From Phyto melanocephala (taxonomy: Eukaryota > Arthropoda > Insecta > Diptera > Rhinophoridae): a DNA stretch of 64,000 bases. The notes beneath the pieces are model-generated. The model did no database searches, had not been told where the DNA came from, and saw only the letters and a list, made by a program, of their open reading frames with translations. Positions 58,900 to 64,000 of this stretch are shown one piece after another. The stretch is from assembly GCA_941918925.1 (NCBI GenBank), contig OW799237.1:113936515-114000514 (forward strand). Direction: 5' to 3'. The number at the start of each line of letters is the position of its first letter. Within the stretch, counting starts at the first letter, position 1. A program made the position numbers and the translations under genes.

Positions 58900-61800
58900 T
58901 TTAATTCGTAACATAAAAATGAGCAAGCATGCTAAAAATTATCTCTACTAAGCCCATAGTGCAAACTATATTAAAGGCGGAACTAAGTAAAGTTCATTTT
59001 ATTTAGGTTTCTTTCTAAGATGATTTAAAACAATATAATTAATCTAAATACATTTTGTTATTATAAATGTATATATTTACAAGTTTATATGTATACAAAT
59101 ACATAAGCTAACAAATTGTTTGGAAGATATGAATACACATACAAACGCAAGTAAATTAGAGTAACCCGAGAAGTTTCTTTTTCGCATTTATACTACATGT
59201 ATGTATATATTTTATGTGTAGATAATAAAAAGCTGCACAAGCATAAGAAAAATGGCTTACAAGCAATCTCATTAAAATTAAAATAGTGTGTGTATATCTC
59301 TCTCTCATTATGAAATACATATTTGCAAGTATGTACGTCTTGTTCTACGATTAAAATATTGAAGAATAGAACAAAACTGAAATAAGAAAACGTTGAAATA
59401 ACATAAAGCTGAATCAGACCAAAAATGAAATAGAATGTTAAAACTGAATTAGAACATTAAAAACATGCTTGAATGCTTTGATAGTAGACGTAGACCAAAG
59501 AAAAACTTGCATGGAAAGAACACTAACACTTTGTTATGACAATGAATTTTATATGTATTAAAAAAATCGCATCATAAATTGATGTAATTAATTATAAAAA
59601 TCGATATAAATTGGCATAATATTGATTGGCATTTAACGCAAACATGATTAATTTATTTTAGTGAGAGTAATGTTTTGTTATTTATGTTTACACTGAAATA
59701 TAGTGACTGGAAGTTGTGTAAAATAGAACACATAATTTTTAGAACATTTTAGGCGCTCTTTAATAAATACATCTATATATTATATTAAAATTAAAAATGC
59801 TTTTAGTTCTCCTAAATGTTTAAGAGATAAAAATTAAAAGCGGCTATTACCTTGCCAGCAAATGGATGTCTAATTTTATATAGAACTCAAAAGTCACTAA
59901 TTCGACTTTACTAATAACAGAGATTAATTTTTCAAACGCAAATTAAATGAATTTCGAATTTGAATCTTCCTTGACAACTGTCTCAAAAACTATGTGTTTG
60001 TTATTTTTTAATAAGAAACCATTCTTACTGAGACACCCTTTAGGAAAAGCACTAAAAACAATAGAAATAACTTTTAGTTTGTGTTTTTTTAATAATATGA
60101 AAATAAATTTAAAACAATAAAGAAAATCTTTTAAACTTTAATAATAAAAATGGATTCAAGATGATATCATGCCAAAACAAAAACAAAAAACAGTCGGCAC
60201 TTTCACTAAACTTTGCAAAATTTTAAATAATTTTGGTTAAACTAATGAAATCACCACTCCTATACAATGTTAAAATTTATTACAAATATTTTTCTTAATA
60301 ATTAAATCAAACTTGAAATTTGCAAACAAAAATGTGCAATATAAGAACTTTTATCGTTTTTTCTCACAAATAGTTTTGCACTTATAAGCACATATCTATC
60401 TGACAGCTGCAAAATCTTCACATAAACACTATTACAACTTCTAATTTAGACAGAATATTTAGGCGAATTATTCAACAACTGTCATTTGATTCTGTTTAAA
60501 ATTAAAAACCGACATGTAACTTAAAAACAACATGCTTATGAATAATTAGCGATTTGAAATGTTTCATATTTCATCTATGTTTGTATGTGCATGTTTAAAA
60601 TGAAACATCATTTGGTTCGAACATTTGTCATTAGGGAGTTCAATGACACTGTTGTCATTGTATACCATCAACACTATTAAGCAATAAAAATAGGAACATC
60701 ATTTGGTAGAAGTTTTATTGCAATAAAGATATTTATTTTTGTATGCAGCGCAATTTGAAAATAGAGGATTTAAAAAAAAATTCCAGTTAATGCTGAAATT
60801 ATTGAAAATAAGATTTTTTTTGTATATAAAAAACTTAAAAAAAAACAGAAACAAAAAATGTTTTTCACTTAAAAAAAAAAGCTACAGAAAATCTTCTTTG
60901 TTATTACATTTTTTTAGATCTTTGAGGCCTAATTAATTTTTTTTCTACTTTAGCATTGTTTAGCATGTATCGCTTTTTATAGAATCTTATAATTTTTCAG
61001 GTTTCTCAAAAAGTTTTGAAAATACTAAAATTTTGTTCATTGTCTTAAATTTCCTATTTTTAAGATTTTCCTTTGCTATGTAGCAGAAAAGGCTACAAAA
61101 CAACATTTTGAAATTTTCTCTCTATATATAAAGCACATATGTATGTACTTAACATAATTTTTCACTTGCAAGTTAGAAAAGTTTTAATAGAAAAATTATC
61201 CGATAGATGGTGCTGCAATTAAATGTCATTTTAAACTCATTTCTACAAAAAAAAATTACTGGATAAATGTACTGTGTTAACATAAAAAAAATCGTAAGTT
61301 AAGATAGTGCATCATGGTGTGCCAGTGTGGGAGTTCAGATTCAATTTCTGCCTAAGGTCCTGGATCCTGGTTACTCTTAAACGGGCAAATAGTCTTGTTT
61401 ACTCCAATCATTTCAAGAAATTAGAACATAATTTGTAATACCTTGAAATAAACATTTTTAAATTATATACTAGTTGAGACCCGACCTGGCTTACATGACC
61501 AAAATTTACTAATAATAAATATAGACATTTATAAATATAAACTGTATTTATATATCCCATATATATATACTGTTAATTTTATAAATTTAAAAATATTTTC
61601 AGTTATAGTTCACAAATACCTTTTTAAAAATATTTTCCTTGTTTTGGAGATATCACCACGCCTTAATTTCTCATTGTTTTGTTTTTTAGTTCAACCTTGT
61701 CGTGGTTATTACACATACAAAAGAATCAGTTAATTCAATTAATGTTCGTACAAATATATTTATATTTATTTTATTTGTATTCGGGATACCACGTCCACTT

Positions 61801-62590
61801 TTATCTATTTTTTTGTTGTACAAACCTTGTCCTGGTAATTACAATTGCAATTCACAAAAAAAAACAGGGAAATGGGTAGAGTCGTTCTCAAGTGATACAT
61901 GCATGCTGCAGTTATGTTGTTGATTCAACATGATAGTAGTTTTTTAACATTTTACACACATATGTTTTGCGCATATATTGGTAGCAACTTTAAGCGATTA
62001 TAACTCTTAAAATAATGCTTCGATTTTAATAAGATTAGGACGTTTGCTAGAAATTTTCTTTCAAATGGTACATTTTTTTATTAAAATCAATTGTATAATG
62101 TGAGCATAAACTGCATAACAAAAAATCGACTTTCCTAGTAGTATATACTTATAAATAATAACACATTTTAAAATTTCAATGCACATATTTTTATTTTGTT
62201 CAGCCTATAAGCAACTTGCTCTAAAAAACTTTATCGATAGTTTTCCATAAAGAAAGAAAAGCTTAAGAAAAATCCTACACAAACAGACATTTTTTAATAA
62301 AAATACTGAAAATTTTTTGTTTAAATTGTTCCATTAAAAAATTCCTTAAAAATTTGTCAAAGATTCTGGAAAATTACACAAAAAAATTGGTAAAAAAATA
62401 TTTTTCAAAAACTTACATTAAAAATGTTTAAACTCTTGATGTATTTGCTAGAAATTGTAAGTGTCGTATTGTCATAATTTTTAAAAATTTTATAATTAAT
62501 AAATAAAAAAAAACTAAAAATTAGTTACCGAATTCAATTAACATAAGTCCCGTGAGTTAAATAGATGATATTTACAACCAACATGTAACC
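58900..62590. other. AT-rich stretch, mostly unrecognised
   Basis: Holds the inverted copy of a short terminal-repeat-like motif (60020-60040). TATACTAGTTGAGACCCG at 61469 resembles TATACTAGTTGAACCCG at 39735, so a dispersed repeat starts there; it cannot be followed far. Text at 61315-61370 has a weak B-box look but no A box. No gene recognised. Confidence 0.4.
60020..60040 (-). repeat. Possible solo mariner-type terminal repeat, second copy
   Basis: Exact 21-bp reverse complement of 13086-13106. No partner end found nearby. Confidence 0.4.
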
Positions 62591-62661
62591 ACCGATCAGA
62601 GAGTGCTGATGATGAAATCGTAGCTGGTTTCGAAAATGCATTCCACTCGGCTAGTGTCGGT
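62591..62661 (+). ncRNA. Hammerhead-ribozyme-like motif, copy 3
   Basis: ACCGA, TCAGA, GAGTG, CTGATGA, T, helix II GAAATC/GGTTTC with loop GTAGCT, GAAA, ATGCATT, C, CACTC, internal loop, TCGGT. Compared with the 3.4/3.9-kb copies, helix II has A-U changed to G-U, and the outer helix I stays paired although both flanks changed. The rest of the element is not recognisable, so the ribozyme-like region is the best kept part. Confidence 0.72.
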
Positions 62662-63072
62662 AAAAATATAATTTTTCAAGATTTATTCTTTCATTTATCA
62701 CAATTAAAAAAAAAAAAAAAAAAAAATTCTTTGTAAAAATAAAGAATATTAATATGAACTCAAGCCTGATTAAAAATTTAAATAATAGTTTAAACAGAAA
62801 AGTTCGACAAAATAAAAATTCAATTAATAAATAAATAAATATTGACATTTCAAAAATTATATGACAAACAGGCGCGAATCCAGGTTACACGTTTCGTGGG
62901 AGGGAGATAATTTTAAATCAATATAAATGTGAATTGTTTTTTTAAATGGCTGCAAAACTATCACATATCGAAAGAAAAAAATTTTACTATTATTTAATTT
63001 TGAATAACCTATTTTCCAACGCCTTGGATACATGCTTGTTGACCATACGGCTCTTATGCTACCTTGTGAATT

Positions 63073-63460
63073 CATCGTATGTGACCTTCTCTGGGAAAAG
63101 GGACCTAGTGTGTAAAAATGAAGTTTTGAGAAACTCGCATTAAAAGTTTTATAACGCATTATCACTGTGAACACACCTTCAGTTGGGAGATGCGATTTGG
63201 TATGACATGGGTCTTAGTGTGACAATAACTTTGCTATTGTTACCACTCTGTTTGTTATGATCTCGATACTTCATTCTTTAGCCGCAACCAGTGACCGACG
63301 CAACAACACAACAGCGTTTTTATGGGATAGATAAATTTTGATCAGAAATCTAACTCATTTCATCTTATTCTACACCCGTTTAGGTACCAGAATCCACTCT
63401 TAAGTGGATTTTCGACACACTAGGTCCCTTTTCTCGGCGAAAGTCACATGTGTGAATGTA
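63073..63460. mobile_element. Short inverted-repeat element (about 0.39 kb)
   Basis: The left end carries TGTGACCTTCTCTGGGAAAA then GGGACCTAGTGTGT. The right end, reversed, carries TGTGACTTTCGCCGAGAAAA then GGGACCTAGTGTGT. Arms are about 45-50 bp. The interior has no transposase. Exact boundaries and target duplication were not settled. Confidence 0.7.
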
Positions 63461-64000
63461 TACGAATAGAAAATATTTATTATAAAATATTTTAAATATA
63501 TTTTTTTTTATTTTTGATTTAAAACAAAAAGAAAAAAAATATATATATAATTTTAAATATTTTACTTTAATTTATTTTATTATTGAAAAGTTCAAACTAC
63601 GAATTTAGTTTTTTTAACATTTTTATAAACACAAAATTTTGGCTGTATTCAAGAAAAAACAGTAAAATTTCTTAGCAAAAAGAAAATATTTAAAAAGCTT
63701 TATTTGTTTCTTTAATTTTTGAAAATTTTTAATTTTGTTTAACAACAATACTAAAAAAAATATCAACAGCCTATTTAAAAATTATGTACGAATAATGTAT
63801 TGACACTTTCTGTTGAAATAATACTTATATAAAATTTCCCATGAATACATAATTTATTAATTTTTTGATGGTGTTTTAAATTCGTTACAATTCTTCCCGA
63901 CTTCAATTGACATGAACGAGTCATGGCAAATTAGCTCAAAACGCTCCAGCTGACATGCAATATTCTATATTGCAAACAGTTCGCTAAACTTTGCAGTTTG

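Noticed and set aside
61679..61923. Overlapping plus-strand ORFs of 66 and 73 residues with hydrophobic stretch
   Set aside because: No start context, no splice signals, and composition typical of AT-rich non-coding DNA; the CNFT...CPGN phrases appear to be a short internal repeat.

Overview
The window looks like nuclear DNA of a higher fly, most probably a calyptrate such as a blowfly or house-fly relative. It is very AT-rich, has short introns with fly-type splice sites (GTAAGT-like donors, T-rich acceptors), and is crowded with decayed mariner-like transposases and short inverted-repeat elements. Species and chromosome cannot be read from the sequence. No bacterial-style operon, CRISPR array, rRNA or functional tRNA was found.

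One host gene is clear: a secreted ADAMTS metalloprotease on the minus strand. Twelve exons between 46561 and 31282 join in frame to give 1209 residues that end at a natural stop. The order is prodomain, His-rich stretch, furin-type RHKR site, reprolysin-type catalytic domain (HEIGH plus NLGMRHD, with the zinc motif split by an intron), disintegrin-like module, first thrombospondin repeat (TSP1) with Cys-rich module, Asn/Tyr-rich linker, second TSP1-like and Cys-rich module, and a short C-terminal tail. The signal-peptide exon was not found and probably lies upstream of the window or in a tiny exon. A second, much weaker host signal is a 61-base start exon on the minus strand at 15067-15007; the rest of that gene would lie to the left.

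Almost everything else is intron or intergenic DNA with transposable-element remains. From left to right: an A/T-tract-bearing repeat copy and a hAT fragment (0-3 kb); a near-perfect inverted repeat whose two arms each carry a hammerhead-ribozyme-like motif, as expected for Penelope-like retroelement ends (3.26-4.1 kb); a 12-bp minisatellite embedded in a near-identical ~0.86-kb tandem duplication (5.07-6.81 kb); palindromic ~135-bp MITEs at 8.3, 13.7, 36.2 and 43.6 kb; mariner-like fragments at 17.3, 21.7, 29.9, 33.0, 40.6, 44.1-45.6, 49.6 and 58 kb; a tRNA-derived SINE with a perfect 13-bp target duplication (27.0-27.2 kb); a decayed but end-complete Harbinger element (51.4-53.3 kb); a LINE reverse-transcriptase remnant (54.5-56.0 kb); a third hammerhead copy (62.6 kb); and a 0.4-kb terminal-inverted-repeat element (63.07-63.46 kb).

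The most interesting material is the set of hammerhead-like motifs: three copies share one fold, with substitutions that keep helices paired, and two more degenerate versions may belong to related families. The ADAMTS is also notable for its two TSP1/Cys-rich units and His-rich prodomain. All functional statements rest on reading motifs by eye; no alignment or folding program was run.
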